Below are positions 23,579-34,694 of a stretch of DNA of 64,000 nucleotides, one piece after another. A program made the position numbers and the translations under genes. The first letter of the stretch is position 1. Each line of letters starts with the position of its first letter. The notes under the pieces are model-generated. The model did no database searches. It was not told the DNA's origin and saw only the letters and a list, made by a program, of their open reading frames with translations. Source of the stretch: Penicillus capitatus (Eukaryota; Chlorophyta). The stretch spans positions 1-64,000 of the forward strand of contig OZ287710.1 of NCBI GenBank assembly GCA_965649825.1, in the 5' to 3' direction.

Positions 23579-24512
23579 ATGGATCGTCACCTAAACCTTC
23601 ACCGATTCTATGTGTCGACGCCTTTGCAGACGGGACGCACGAGCTACACGCTCGATCCCGTCGAAACGCGACATGCCTTGTCCGTTCTGCGTTTGAAAGA
23701 TGGCGATCCCGTCGAAATCTGCGACGGAAAAGGCAGACGAGTCACGGGTCTGGTCGAATGGATTGGACGGAGACCGAAATGTGTGAATGTAGGTATGGAT
23801 CTGTGGACGGTTTGTTTAATGACGACCTTGTGCAGGTTGTGTCCGAGGGAGATCCGATTGTCGAACCACGTCCTTCTCCAGAAATCGTTCTCTGTGTTGC
23901 GGGTGGCAACTTGAAAGGAGGACGGGGAGATTGGCTGGCAGAAAAGGCAACGGAGCTTGGAGTATCTGTCCTTGTCCCTGTTCTCTGTGAGAGATCGCAG
24001 GTACGTTTCGTCTGAACGATGATCTGTGTTGCTGCAAACAGAGCTTGCCTGGTACAGGCGTTAAGTAGAAACGGGAACGGTCGGTTGGAGAGATGGCGGA
24101 GAGTGTCTCAGGCAGCGATGAAACAGTGTCTGAGGACACACCAAATGGAGATAGAGAATCCACGATTCCTCTCCGATATGCATTTCCGAACACGACCGGA
24201 CGCCTTGCAGATTCTTGCTACCGCCGGAGGCCAACATCTAAGAACGGCGCTTCGCCATCGCGATTGTGCACCTTCAGAGTAGCTGACTAGAGGACGAACG
24301 GAACACGTGTAACGCGGTTTTCTAGGTGGCCAGATAGTATTGCCCTTTTCGTTGGTCCGGAAGGAGATTTCACTGAAGAAGAGAAGAAGAGATTGATGAT
24401 GCATGGTTGTGTGCCCGTATCTCTTGGACCAAATCGTTTACGTGTCGAGACAGCAGCTGTCGCACTTGTCAGCGCAGTACAGTTGCTGTTGTTCGATGAC
24501 AGCACCCATTAA
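23579..24512 (+). CDS. RsmE-family 16S rRNA m3U methyltransferase
   Basis: SPOUT-class enzyme expected to methylate a small-subunit rRNA uridine (U1498 in bacteria) in an organelle ribosome. The N-terminal PUA-like domain has VETRHALSVLRLKDGD. The SPOUT domain has LAEKATELGVSVLVPVLCERSQ, then ERWRRVSQAAMKQCLR, IALFVGPEGDFTEEE and the knot motif VSLGPNRLRVETAAVAL. Three introns: 23789-23835; from GTACGT after SQ to the AG before ALSRNG; and GTAGCT to TTTTCTAG near 24276-24328, which rejoins as SRWPDSIALF. The stop is at 24510-24512. No clear transit peptide is visible at ATG 23579, so the compartment is inferred. Confidence 0.85.
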
Positions 24513-24735
24513 CCCAATATCACAACTTTCGCTGCAAATGTATTGTCTGTCTCACCGTCCCAGGCCATGTCCACTGCAACAGACGTGCAGTTTGAAGGAT
24601 TGCTGTGTTCAGAATGCTTTCGACGATAACATAAACATCTTCTATTCGTGGCCTCCAACAAGTCTTTGAGGCTAACACCAAAGGCGTCGAGATTGTCTGA
24701 AGGAACCGTAGCGATGAAGGTTCTTTCCTTATCGA
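24513..24735. other. Convergent intergenic region
   Basis: About 220 bp between the RsmE-like stop and the stop of the helical-repeat gene on the other strand. Nothing recognised. Confidence 0.5.
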
Positions 24736-26814
24736 TTATTCCTTTTGTAAGCAAGTGATCTTTTCTGCTTCGTCATCGTATCCAAACTGTTTCAGTATGA
24801 TCTTTATCTTGTCCACCTGCGTCGATGTCCATTCTTCCGCCCTTTTATCTTCCGTAACCGATTGAACTGCTGGAAGGATTTCGCTCTTGTCCAAACATTG
24901 TGTTGTGGATGCACTCTTCAACAGCATCACCAGTCCCTTGGCTGTAAAAACAGACATGGGGCGTTTCATCGCCTCCAACATCAAAGGCCTGATCAATTGA
25001 TGATCAGTGCTACCAACTTCTTCCAGTTTTCCAAGTCGATAGAGCATCCACGTAATTTTGAGCAGTTCTTCTTCTGTGTAGCCTTCAAGTCGCTGTGACG
25101 TGGAGCATTCTGCTGCAAACGCAGCTAAATCTTCTTTGCTCTCGTATTCCATCTCCCTCCAAACAGAGAAGAACTGTTGGAAGTCTTTCGCCGTGAGTTG
25201 TTGCATTCTCTCTTCCTTTCTCAGCTGCTGCACAACTTCTCCAAAACACATGTTGAATAGCGGACCAAGAACAGACAGTCCATGCGCCAGATGGACAAGA
25301 ACAGAATTGTCCCATCCGTCTAGACACACGGGTTGAAAGATTTCTTTGGCAAGCGATGCGACATTCTTCATCCCGAGCGTCTTCTTGATGTTGGGGTAGA
25401 GGAAGATTTTGATTTTTGTCTCCAAGTTGCATTTCAGTAACTTCTCTGTATCTTTTAACCGATCGATAACTGGCTGAGTGTATGCCTTCTCCAACTGCCC
25501 TAATACTCTCTGCGCTTTGAAGAGTTCGAAGAGCTGCTTTGTGGAGTATTCTGCCATTCGAACTTCGTTTGTCGCTTCCTTTCCCAACAACTCGAGCAAT
25601 CGACTGTCTCTGAAAGTGACTTTGGACCATCCAACGTAGATGTCGACCAAGAAATGAGAGTCGAGAGAACAGATGCGTTCGGAATCCACGACAGCCTTCA
25701 GAATCTCTCTCCAGTGATTCGGATGCATATGCTGCAATTCGCCCATTGCCCAGATAATACGACTCAGCGATCCATCAGGCAAATACTTCCATTTGTGAGA
25801 GTAAATAATTTCTCGGACAAACAGTGTCACGATCTTAGGCTCACAGAAATTCAGTCGTGCACAGCCAATTAAGATCTCTTCGAGGTGCTTCGCCAGAAAT
25901 CCATTCAATCTGTTCTCTTTCAACACCTCTCCCAACGTTGCTCGCACATGTGTATCATTGTCATACTTAAAGTGTCCCCATGCATTCAGCAGCTTTGGCA
26001 GTGCAAATGTCGGAAGAGCTGACAGATGTGCCACTGCTGCCTGAGACAGGATCTTAATGTGCTCCGGATTGGAGTAGTTTCCCGCATGAAAAGCATCCAA
26101 GAGATTAACGATCGATTTGCCAAGGGTGTTTCGTATCCGGTGTGGCTTGATCGCCTCCTCCGCAAAGGCCCGAAAAACACTCACATCTTCCAGCTGCATC
26201 ATCGAAAAGCCAAAGGCCACTTGGGCGAGTCCCATACCATCATACGTGATCAATCTCTTCCGAACGGTCGTTTCTTCTACGAGCAGTTTGAGGAATGACC
26301 GGATGATGTGGGGCTCGGCCACCAGACGATGCTGTTTCTTCATCAGTCCAACTGAGTGAACAATTCTTGCCATCTGGTTTGATGTGTATTTCCTGATCTC
26401 TGCCTGGGAGAGCGGTCCTTGGATGAGTTTAATCAAGAGCTCAGGTGTCATGCTTTGGCGTTTTGTCCATTCGGCTAGACGCAGCACCATACGATCGCGT
26501 TTGAGAACCGGCGACATCTTTTGCGAATACCATTCCGAAGGGAGATCATACACCAAATGCGTCGTCTCTTGTAATGCATGCTTTTCTGTCATCTCCACTT
26601 TCTCGTGACCAGTGGGTTCCAGTTTCGAATCGGCGACGGCCAGTGTGGAAAAGTTCGTCGCTGATGTCCAACCCTCTGTCTGATACGATCCGACGAAAGC
26701 ACTGGGCAATGTTGCCGAACGAGAGACGGAGAACGGTGTGGACCATGTCCAAAGTGAGATGCACTGACGCCATGCTGCCCTACATTCGTGCCGATCTGCC
26801 AAGTGCGACGTCAA
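24736..26814 (-). CDS. Helical-repeat organellar RNA-biology protein (FASTK/OPR-like)
   Basis: A 692-residue intronless frame. The N-terminus is Ser/Arg/Trp-rich (presequence-like). From about residue 110 on it is a chain of 35-40 residue alpha-helical repeats with recurring patterns such as LPKLLNAWGHFKY, LSRIIWAMGELQHM, LVDIYVGWSKVTF and LLKITWMLYRLGKL. Such units are typical of FAST-kinase-like or octotricopeptide-like organelle proteins that bind and stabilise or process transcripts. I do not see a C-terminal RAP domain. The family assignment is by pattern and not secure. It is divergent from HCF101 with 33 bp between candidate start codons. Confidence 0.65.
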   Translation of the reverse strand: MTSHLADRHECRAAWRQCISLWTWSTPFSVSRSATLPSAFVGSYQTEGWTSATNFSTLAVADSKLEPTGHEKVEMTEKHALQETTHLVYDLPSEWYSQKMSPVLKRDRMVLRLAEWTKRQSMTPELLIKLIQGPLSQAEIRKYTSNQMARIVHSVGLMKKQHRLVAEPHIIRSFLKLLVEETTVRKRLITYDGMGLAQVAFGFSMMQLEDVSVFRAFAEEAIKPHRIRNTLGKSIVNLLDAFHAGNYSNPEHIKILSQAAVAHLSALPTFALPKLLNAWGHFKYDNDTHVRATLGEVLKENRLNGFLAKHLEEILIGCARLNFCEPKIVTLFVREIIYSHKWKYLPDGSLSRIIWAMGELQHMHPNHWREILKAVVDSERICSLDSHFLVDIYVGWSKVTFRDSRLLELLGKEATNEVRMAEYSTKQLFELFKAQRVLGQLEKAYTQPVIDRLKDTEKLLKCNLETKIKIFLYPNIKKTLGMKNVASLAKEIFQPVCLDGWDNSVLVHLAHGLSVLGPLFNMCFGEVVQQLRKEERMQQLTAKDFQQFFSVWREMEYESKEDLAAFAAECSTSQRLEGYTEEELLKITWMLYRLGKLEEVGSTDHQLIRPLMLEAMKRPMSVFTAKGLVMLLKSASTTQCLDKSEILPAVQSVTEDKRAEEWTSTQVDKIKIILKQFGYDDEAEKITCLQKE

Positions 26815-26847
26815 GGAGATCCCTTACCTGCAGCGCATGATGCAGAA
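26815..26847. promoter_or_regulatory. 33-bp divergent spacer (bidirectional promoter candidate)
   Basis: Separates candidate start codons of the helical-repeat organelle gene (-) and HCF101 (+). Both are predicted organelle proteins, so shared regulation is plausible. No motif identified. Confidence 0.35.
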
Positions 26848-28710
26848 ATGGTACGACAGATCGATCGGTCCATGGCACCGAGGCTGGTGACGTCGGCGAC
26901 GTGGAAGGTGTCTTACCGCCCGCCGCCTCAGAAAAGCAGAACTCGGCGATGCATATCTCTGACACCACGATGCACCGTATGTCTGTCCGAGTACTCTGTG
27001 TGCAGAACATATAGGGGGATTTGTAGAGTGCTGGAAAGATACAAAATCTGGAAGCGGATGTGCTCCAGGCACTGTCTTCGGTGATCGATCCGGATTTGGA
27101 TCAGAACATTGTCGAGGCTGGGTTCATTAAGAATTTGCAGATCACAGATGCACAGGATGTCTCGTTTTCGGTGGAGTTGACAACTCCTGCATGCCCGATC
27201 AAAGCAGAATTCGAGCGACAATGCCAGGAAGTCGTCGCGAAGCTGGAATGGGTGGGTCAGGTCGATGTCACGATGACTGCATCGTCTCCGATCGAGCAGC
27301 CTTTGTCCGGTCGGCCTGGGGGACTCAGAGACGTCACACATATTGTGGGAGTGTACAGTTGCAAAGGAGGTGGTGCTCTCACTCTTTTGGTCCTCTGGAA
27401 TGCCGAACGTCGGTGAAGGTGTCGGAAAATCGACGGTCGCTGTTAACTTGGCCTATACCTTGGCACAGATGGGTGCACGAGTTGGCATCTTTGATGCTGA
27501 CATCTATGGACCGAGTCTACCAACAATGGTCTCGCCAGAATTGAGAGTCCTCCAAATGCACCCCGAAACAAAAGAGATCACTCCCACTGTGTATGAAGGC
27601 GTAAAATTGGTGTCTTTTGGATTTGCTGGGCAAGGCAAGCGTCCAATCTCTGCTTGGGGCAAAAATGGCGATGCTGTTTTGGTGAAGGCAGTGCAATTAT
27701 GAGGGGCGCGATGGTATCTGGTCTCATACAACAACTGCTGACACAGAGCAATTGGGGTCATCCATGACCGCATGTCACAGTGAGGAAGGTGTATGTGCGA
27801 TTCAGGGAAGCTGGATTATTTGGTGGTGGATTTTCCTCCTGGGACAGGAGATATCCAGTTGACGTTGTGTCAGTCTGTAGCCTTCTCCGCGGCAGTGATG
27901 GTCACCACGCCACAGAAACTCTCATTCATCGATGTTGCAAAAGGCATTCGCATGTTTGCTCGCCTCATGGTATGTGCCCTTTCGATGACCCCATTCCTTT
28001 GCAAGAATGGAATTAGGTGCCTTGTGTGGCCGTGGTTGAAAACATGTCCTACTTCGAAGCAGATGGAAGAACATACTATCCCTTTGGAAGAGGCTCCGGA
28101 GAACGGATCCAGAGAGATTTCGGATTGCGGCATCTCATTCGATTTCCAATCATCCCAGATCTTTCTCTCGCAAGTGATGGTAATGAATTAACGTTGTCGA
28201 AGGAAGCTTGCTGTGGTCGGTGGGTGCTTAGACGGAAAGCCTCTCGTTGTGGATCACCCAACGAGTGACATCGGCCGAGTCTTCACAGACCTAGGCGCCG
28301 TTGTTGTGCAAGAGATCGCCAAGCTTCGCAAGAGAGAAAAGAACACAGCCAGACACGACACCGAACGTCAGCTCATTGTGATCTCGATGCCTGGAGAAGT
28401 CGATGAGGAGTTCTGTCTGGAACCGAAAGTCGTTCGCGAGAATGACACCTCGGCCAAGAGCATTGAAGAATGGACAGGTAGGAACACCATCACGCGTCCT
28501 CATCATCTCTTTCCAATGGTTGGGATAGGGAGCGCGATGACACCTCTGATAGATGTGGATACTCCTCCATCTTACGAGATCGAGGCGATTCAGCCTCTGG
28601 GGAACTATGCTGTGCAGCTGACGTGGAAGGATCAGTTCAATCAGGTGGCGACTTTTGAACTGTTGGCGTCCCTTCCACGCGTCAAGATTTCTTCTGTGTC
28701 TCCTGTATGA
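26848..28710 (+). CDS. HCF101: HCF101, plastid Fe-S cluster carrier (Mrp/NBP35 ATPase)
   Basis: P-loop scaffold that delivers 4Fe-4S clusters to photosystem I in plants. An N-terminal basic, Ser/Thr-rich exon (from ATG 26848) looks like a transit peptide. It is followed by a MIP18/DUF59 domain ([30 protein letters not shown]). The P-loop KGGVGKST is formed only after removing the intron 27370-27418. Then come [59 protein letters not shown] and [17 protein letters not shown] (with [12 protein letters not shown]). The C-terminal DUF971 domain is split by an intron (EEWTG to [13 protein letters not shown]) and ends [13 protein letters not shown]. About seven introns. Note that apicomplexans keep HCF101 without photosynthesis, so alone it does not prove a working plastid. 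Confidence 0.92.
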
Positions 28711-28859
28711 GTGCCTTATCTTTTCAGTCAAGGTTCATTGCAAGTTACACGTTTGAATTATCTGTTACCAAAAGCAAAGTCCTGTCACACAGAGAGATGA
28801 ATCGAGCCCACTCGCAGCGGTAGGAGCAATCTTAAAAGAGCAAACGATCATGAATTGAA

Positions 28860-29875
28860 CTATACAATGCCGTACTGCTGTAACACAGCCCGGGCTTCGT
28901 TGATGGTCTGTGGCAAACGGCCATCTTTAAAGTACTACATCAAACACACATTAGTAATGCACACATCCGGCCGAAGCACTGACCTTGTGCCAGTGCCTTT
29001 TTCTTTGGTTGATAAACCAGTTGTTGATCTGCGTTGCGCTCAGCCCAGTTTGCGCTTCCAGATCTCTCTTGGCATCCTCCTAAAATGCAAAGCGCTCTTC
29101 GTATCTGTTGCAAACCCATTCCATCTTACTGAGGGATACGGCCAGACGAGGTTCTTAGACCACCATTCCTTTAAGATGACCGTTGCATCGGGGGGCAATT
29201 TTCCTTTCTTCTTTCGCCCGCTGATTTCATTATTTAAGCTCAGAATCTGGAATGCATACCTGTCACATCAACGCCATGCATCATCTCTCCTTCGACAGCG
29301 ACACTCGAAGGGCGTACTTTCTTTTCAGCCGAGCGCGCATTTCTGTTTCATCTCCTGTGTAGACATTTGCGGCGGCGCGAATACTTCCAGCGCTCAGGAT
29401 CGATCCAATCTGCTTCTTGAAGAGATTGCATGTGTTCTCCGCTTCTAACCAGGTCATGGTCACTTCGCGATTAAAGGACTCGATGGCACTGCAGGACTGT
29501 TTGAGGAATGCATCCACCTCGAGGGAGCTATCATCAAGTCCCTGAGCGTGAACCATCTCCACTGCCTCTGCAATTTCCCGAAGAGACTTCGCACGTTCCT
29601 GCTCAATTCCACTACGACGGTTGGCACTTTCTCCGATCATACGCCCTGTTCACCCGTTACACCATCGGTCAAGTCATGAAGAGCATGACAGACAGCATAC
29701 CCTCGAAAATGAGTTTGACGAGGCGTTCGTATTCAGGATTGGCCATGACTTGAAGTTGTTGGGAAGGTAAAGACGCGACATCCCGTCGAGTTTCCTCACG
29801 TTTCCCACGCAGCACATCATCGACGACTTCGCCGCTTTTTGTATCGTCGGCCATTTTCACTGTTTGCTGTTCCAT
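28860..29875 (-). CDS. KNOX: KNOX-class TALE homeodomain transcription factor
   Basis: Homeobox regulator; in green algae and plants KNOX proteins pair with BELL partners to start the diploid programme. ATG 29875. The N-terminal KNOX1-like block contains [16 protein letters not shown]. The second exon has a KNOX2-like block ([20 protein letters not shown]). An ELK-like segment (RLKRKYA then [10 protein letters not shown]) spans a GTACGC...CAG intron in phase. Then [18 protein letters not shown] leads into the homeodomain: [27 protein letters not shown], and helix 3 [13 protein letters not shown] with the TALE insertion. A last small exon codes [20 protein letters not shown]. Four introns, all GT-AG. 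The order KNOX1-KNOX2-ELK-HD is diagnostic. Confidence 0.9.
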
Positions 29876-29978
29876 AAAAAGCGGTGCGCCCTAGAACAAA
29901 GTTTTTCATCTTTCCCGCCTATGTGTGTTCGTTCGGCGTTCGTCCGTCAATGTCATAGGCGTTAAGCGCGTGTCTCGT

Positions 29979-30290
29979 TCACAGGGTAAACCTTTGGCAT
30001 TGAACGGCGCAAATGAATGTTCTGTCCTCGCGACAGGACGGGATGCGACACTCCGAGGGTCTACTCAAAACAACAAGGCGCAGAAACGAATGCCGCGTAC
30101 GTCCATTAATCACCAAACCGCCACCATTTAAACGCGGACGCCGAACAACCGCATCGCGACGATGGAGACCACGCACTTGCCCAGTGGTCGCACAAGAACC
30201 GTGTGTACTTTCTGACACAATGGGAAGTTGAAAAGACTCCGGTGTCGCGTCATAGAGCTGTGTACTGAGATAATCCAATTCCTCAGACAT
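29979..30290 (-). CDS. Possible small protein, unrecognised
   Basis: A 103-codon frame from ATG 30290 (MSEELDYLSTQLYDATPESF) whose first 25 residues look protein-like and whose remainder is Arg-rich. No domain, and no codon or splice evidence. It sits between the KNOX gene (-) and the B12-binding-like gene (+), so it may be real or a chance frame in promoter DNA. Confidence 0.25.
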   Translation of the reverse strand: MSEELDYLSTQLYDATPESFQLPIVSESTHGSCATTGQVRGLHRRDAVVRRPRLNGGGLVINGRTRHSFLRLVVLSRPSECRIPSCREDRTFICAVQCQRFTL

Positions 30291-30450
30291 TGTCTTGCCC
30301 TCGCCTTGGGATCCACGACGGACGTCGACCGTTTGTAACCGATGCGTGTTATGCTTGCGAGCCTGCTTACGAGATCGAAGCGAGAATGGCCGAAAGGCAA
30401 TGAATCACGGTGCGTCGAGGTTGGAATGACGTGACGTTGAGGACATCGAT

Positions 30451-31538
30451 ATGCGCGTCGTCTCGTTGCTGCCATCGGCGACAGAGATCGTCGCCTGCAT
30501 CGGCGGAGAATCGACACTCGTCGCTCGCAGTCACGAGTGCAATTTTCCACCCGGTATCACTCGACTACCTGCACTGACGGCGGCAAAGACGTCGTTCGAG
30601 AATTCGAGACAGATAAACGATGCAGTGACGCAAACGCTAAAAAGCGGAGCGGGGTTGTACACGATTGATGCCGATCTCTTGAGAGAGTTGGATCCCGATG
30701 TGATCGTTACGCAATCCGTCTGCGCCGTCTGCTCGGTGGATTACACTATGGTGAAGAATCTGGCAGAGACGATGACGAAACAACCAACCATCGTGGATCT
30801 CAATCCCCAGTCGCTAGAAGAGGTCCTTGAAGGATGTCGACTGGTAGGAATTGCTCTTGGGCTCGAAGCTAACGCAGCATCTGTGATACAATCCCTTAAA
30901 CAACGGGTGGAAGGTGCGATGGACATCGTCCGGCAGTTTCCTCTGAAGCAGAAGCCGAAGGTCTGTTTGCCTTCTTTGGTCCTCCCGTTGAGGCGCCGTC
31001 TGCAAATGCAGGTTGCCTTCTTGGAATGGGTGGATCCAATTTTTGTGGGAGGTCATTGGACACCGCAGCTGATTCAGATGGCAGGAGCATCTCATCCACT
31101 CAATCCACCAAAGTCACTCTTCTCTTCACTATTTTCCTTGCAACAGCTGCACTGTGTTCAGGGGATCTGGCGACGCTCTGGCATCATACGCCATATCTAA
31201 CGAAGATTTCTGCGATGCCGATCCAGACTGGATCATCATCTGTCCTTGCGGGCTCGACATCGGCGAGAGCGAGAAAGAAATGCAGACGATCGTAAAGAAA
31301 GAGTGGTGGTGAGAGATCGTTGATGTTGTTTTATTTTATTCAAAGGTTTTCGTTTAGGCTTCGACTGCGAGCCGTGCGAGAACAACACGTCCTACTGGTG
31401 GACGGCGATCAGATGTTTAATCGTCCAGGACCTCGTCTTGTGGATGCGCTCGAATGGCTTGTGGCCCTTTTTCATGATTTGCCAGAACGCTTGCCTCCTT
31501 CCTTTCCTTGGAAGCATCTATTGTCATCAGTTGAATGA
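30451..31538 (+). CDS. Cobalamin/ferric-siderophore periplasmic-binding-like protein
   Basis: Eukaryotic member of the BtuF/TroA-like helical-backbone fold (COG0614-type). Start ATG 30451 gives MRVVSLLPSATEIVACIGG, with SHECNFPPGITRLPAL, LYTIDADLLRELDPDVIVTQ, then SVCAVCSVDY and DLNPQSLEEVLEG. Introns GTCTGT...TGCAG (30961-31012), GTCACT...TTCAG and GTGAGA...TTTAG join in phase to VAFLEWVDPIFVGGHWTPQL, GSGDALASYAISNEDF with DPDWIIICPCGLDI, and VLLVDGDQMFNRPGPR with LVDALEWLVALFHD. No signal peptide is seen, so it is probably cytosolic, as with similar plant and bacterial stand-alone proteins. Substrate unknown; B12 or a metal complex is inferred only from the fold. Confidence 0.8.
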
Positions 31539-31689
31539 TCATACCGTTTAAGGAATCTAATACACCCACAGCTTTCGTAGGCATGGATTTTCACACACAA
31601 GCATTGAGACACAAGCATTGGTCAATCTCATTCAAAAAGCCACTCTCAAGAACCATGAGAACAGCATCTTGGTCAGAAGCCTCCACTGG
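31539..31689. other. Short convergent intergenic region
   Basis: 150 bp between stops of opposite genes. Nothing recognised. Confidence 0.4.
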
Positions 31690-33702
31690 TCACGTTGCTC
31701 TGCCTTTTGCCTTTGTCCGTTGCTGCTGCTTCTCTAACTGATTCGAGATGGCCGTGAGCAATGCAAAGACCAAAGCTGTCATCGTCATCATGGAGATACC
31801 CACCTAGAGTGAGAAAACGCACACAAGTGAGAACAATGGTGTGAGCAACAGGACCTGAATCCACCAATGCTTGTCGTCTGAGTTATCACCAGAGCGTCCC
31901 CCGCCTCCTCCCGAGTCACCATCCCCACCGTTTCCTCCATTGCCGCCGTGTCCAAGCCACATCATTGTTCCGATTTCTCTAATTCTCTTTAAGCGATCGA
32001 CTTCCCTCCATTGATTGTATCCCCTCGTGGAAGTGGAGGCCGCCTGTGTGGCTTGTGTCTTCCTTGTCTCTTGCAGAATGGATGGGGGAGTGAAGAAAGA
32101 AGATGAACTGTCTTTTGCACTGTCTCCTGATGCATGACGGCTTTCCTTGGCATAGTTCTTAATGTAATCCAATCCCCTGAACTTTTGCGTCGGGGGTGAC
32201 ATCGAAGGTGTTGATGGCACAGATGCTGCAGGTGGGACGATCTTCTCTTTCTGGGACGGAGCCCGTTCCACTTTGACAGGCGATTCTCGCTGCTGTTGTG
32301 CTGCACTTCCAATTTTCATGGCTCGCAACCTCCTTTCTGACTCCATCCGCATTTGCTCCTTTAGTTCCTGTTCGCTCTCTGCTTTGGATTTCTCTGCAGG
32401 CTGAAGGATGGGTTCTTCGAGCACCTGCTCCTCATCTGCACTGTCAACAGATTCTCCCGTCTCGATCTCAAAGTTGGCAATCTCATCAAGAATCTCTTTG
32501 GCTCGATGAACAACGACAGATGATTCCTCGTGGGCACAGTTTTCTTCTTCCACCCCCAATGAACCAAACGCCTCGACATTATTCTCCAGTATCACCTCGT
32601 CCAATTTATAATCTTCTGCTTGCGTGGACACCTCTTCGACTGAATCTTCTTGAAGGGTATCAACAACGTCGCGATTGTCAGAAGCCTGTTGCTCCTCGAT
32701 GAGCTCATCCAGCACATCATTGTCCGCAATATCCTGCATGGCCGTCTCGGTGAATTCCGAAACTGTTTCCTGCTGTCTTTCTTCAGCGTCGGACTCCGTA
32801 GAAAGGACTTCCTCTGGAATCACTGCTTCCAGTATTCCTTCATCTATCACGTCCAGAAACGCAGATGGCTTCATTTGCTCTTCGGAAATATGTTTAGCCG
32901 AAAGCGGCTCTTCTGATGGGATACCTAACAAAGATTTGAATTCATTATCGACGTGATCTTCGTGCCATCCTTCCACTTCTGGCACTAGGCTTTCTTCCGT
33001 GCCTGTCTCTTTCTCGTTCTCCGGTTCCACAACACTTCGACTCTCGTACAGATGCGCAGCTGCGCTGTGTGAGATGGACGCATGTTCATCTTGGACGTTC
33101 TCTAGCAGGTGTGCGTTTTCTTCCGACTGCTCTCTTGAAGATTCCTCCTTCTGTGTTGCACCTCCTTCGAAGTTCATCTCTGCGTTCGCGACATGATCAT
33201 TTTTTCGTCTCCAAACGATCGGCGTTGCCGTCAATGTTTCCGACACCGTTTGCTGTAGTTTCTCCAGGATCGACGGAATCTGTCGTCGAACAGAGCGTTC
33301 CCGGTTGCGGGGCAGTCTTTGCCGCCGTGTCGCGGCATGACCCGTTTGCGTAAGACTCTTCAGCGCTTCAGTTGTGAGGGACGCCCCTCGGAAGGCGGCT
33401 GCCGTTAAAATGGCTCCCACTCCGTATCCCTCTTTCAACAGACCGGTCACCACTTCTAACTTTTTCCGCGACTCCTCCTCCGGAGCAGAACGCGAATGGC
33501 GCTGCGGCGAATCGTTCGTTGACTCCTCGTTGCTTTCTGTTTCGAAATCTCCCGTGCTCGCGACACTACCTGTCGGTGCAGGGAAGCGTCTGTGGAAACG
33601 TACGTAGACCCCACGTACAGGATGTCGCGGTAAAGAAGATTCTTTGCTAAGAAAACGCGACGGATTGGGACCCGACGCCACCGTAGAGCCACGAACGTCC
33701 AT
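31690..33702 (-). CDS. Acidic disordered protein with C-terminal membrane anchor
   Basis: Function not recognised. ATG 33702 opens an Arg/Ser/Pro-rich N-terminus compatible with an organelle presequence. A short hydrophobic Gly/Ala segment follows (EGYGVGAILTAAAFRGAS) near residue 90, then about 350 residues very rich in Glu/Asp/Ser. A basic helical block (ELKEQMRMESERRLRAMK) and a Gly/Asp-rich loop lead to the end. The frame crosses a GTCCTG...CTCTAG intron (about 31807-31853) after HWWIQ in phase 0. The last exon codes one transmembrane helix (VGISMMTMTALVFALLTAIS) and a Lys/Gln tail, stopping at 31690. Organelle-membrane tethering is a guess. Divergent from the Nudix gene with about 130 bp between. 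Confidence 0.6.
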
Positions 33703-33830
33703 AAAGCAAAGCGCGAGGATCCTAACACGACGAAGGACCTCGGCGCGCCAGCGCGGCGATCAAGTCGTACACGACGATGACAACGACGTTCTTGCAAGCG
33801 TTCCGTCGGCCACATCTAACGAGGCGCGCG

Positions 33831-34628
33831 ATGTCTTACACCTACCAGTTTGGCATTCTCGACGGAGAAGCAGATGCCAAGTGGAAGATTGGCGTGTAGG
33901 TGGCCACGACCATCGGTGGCGGCGGATATCGCTGTCGTGGCGAAACGGACGTCAGCTGCCCCTACACAACTCCTGTTGATCCAAAGAAAAAACCCGCCGT
34001 TTCAAGTGTGCGCACTAGATGGCGGTGAAAAAAAAGAGAAAGGAGAAGTGGTAGGGTCAATGGGCATTGCCAGGGGGATTCGTAGACGAGAACGAACCGT
34101 TGAAAGCAGCAGCAGAACGTGAATTACAAGAAGAAACGTCCATTAATCCCAAGGATGTTCATCTCTTCCAAGTCCTCTTCTACCGAATCCGAATCTTCTT
34201 GATACCAGCCAGCTCTCACTCACTCTTTAGGTGGGCAGCTACGGAGATCCAGGGCGAGATCCTCGAGGGTGGGCGATCTCTGTGTTGTACGGGGCGGTCG
34301 TTGAGGGACCAGACATCGGAGTTCAAGCAGCGGTCTTATGATCTATCGGTCTTCTACGTGTCAATGTATGCGATTCCAGGATGATGCTTCAGATGCTCGA
34401 TGGTTTGATATTGCTCATCTACCCAAATTAGCTTTTGATCACAAGGTTCTTGTGAGAGATGTCATCGAGAGAATTAGACAGCGTTCGTCACAAATGGGTC
34501 ATGATGCCTTCTTTCCCTTACACGAAACATCACCTCATACATGTTCTCTAGGTGTACTTGATGCTGATTTGGATGCTGCGCTGATTTCGGAAACGCTTAG
34601 GGGTACTTGGCGTCCTCCATCCGATTGA
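33831..34628 (+). CDS. Nudix hydrolase (ADP-ribose/NrtR-like type)
   Basis: Hydrolyses nucleoside diphosphate derivatives. The start MSYTYQ (33831) splices over 33848-33899 to WPRPSVAADIAVV, matching the family N-terminus. Then LLLIQRKNPPFQ joins GQWALPGGFVDENEPL across a GTGTGC...GGTAG intron. The Nudix box is intact: GGFVDENEPLKAAAERELQEET (Gx5Ex7REUxEExGU-like, with Thr for the usual Gly-U end). The third exon, GSYGDPGRDPRGWAISVLYG, is typical of the NrtR/ADP-ribose-type subgroup. The fourth, DDASDARWFDIAHLPKLAFD, ends at TGA 34626-34628. Three introns, all in phase. The exact substrate is not predictable; ADP-ribose or NAD derivatives are likely. Confidence 0.88.
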
Positions 34629-34694
34629 AAATGTTGGGAAACAACGGAAGGAACTCAAGACAAAACTGCTGTTGGCGACATATCGAGGACGTTG

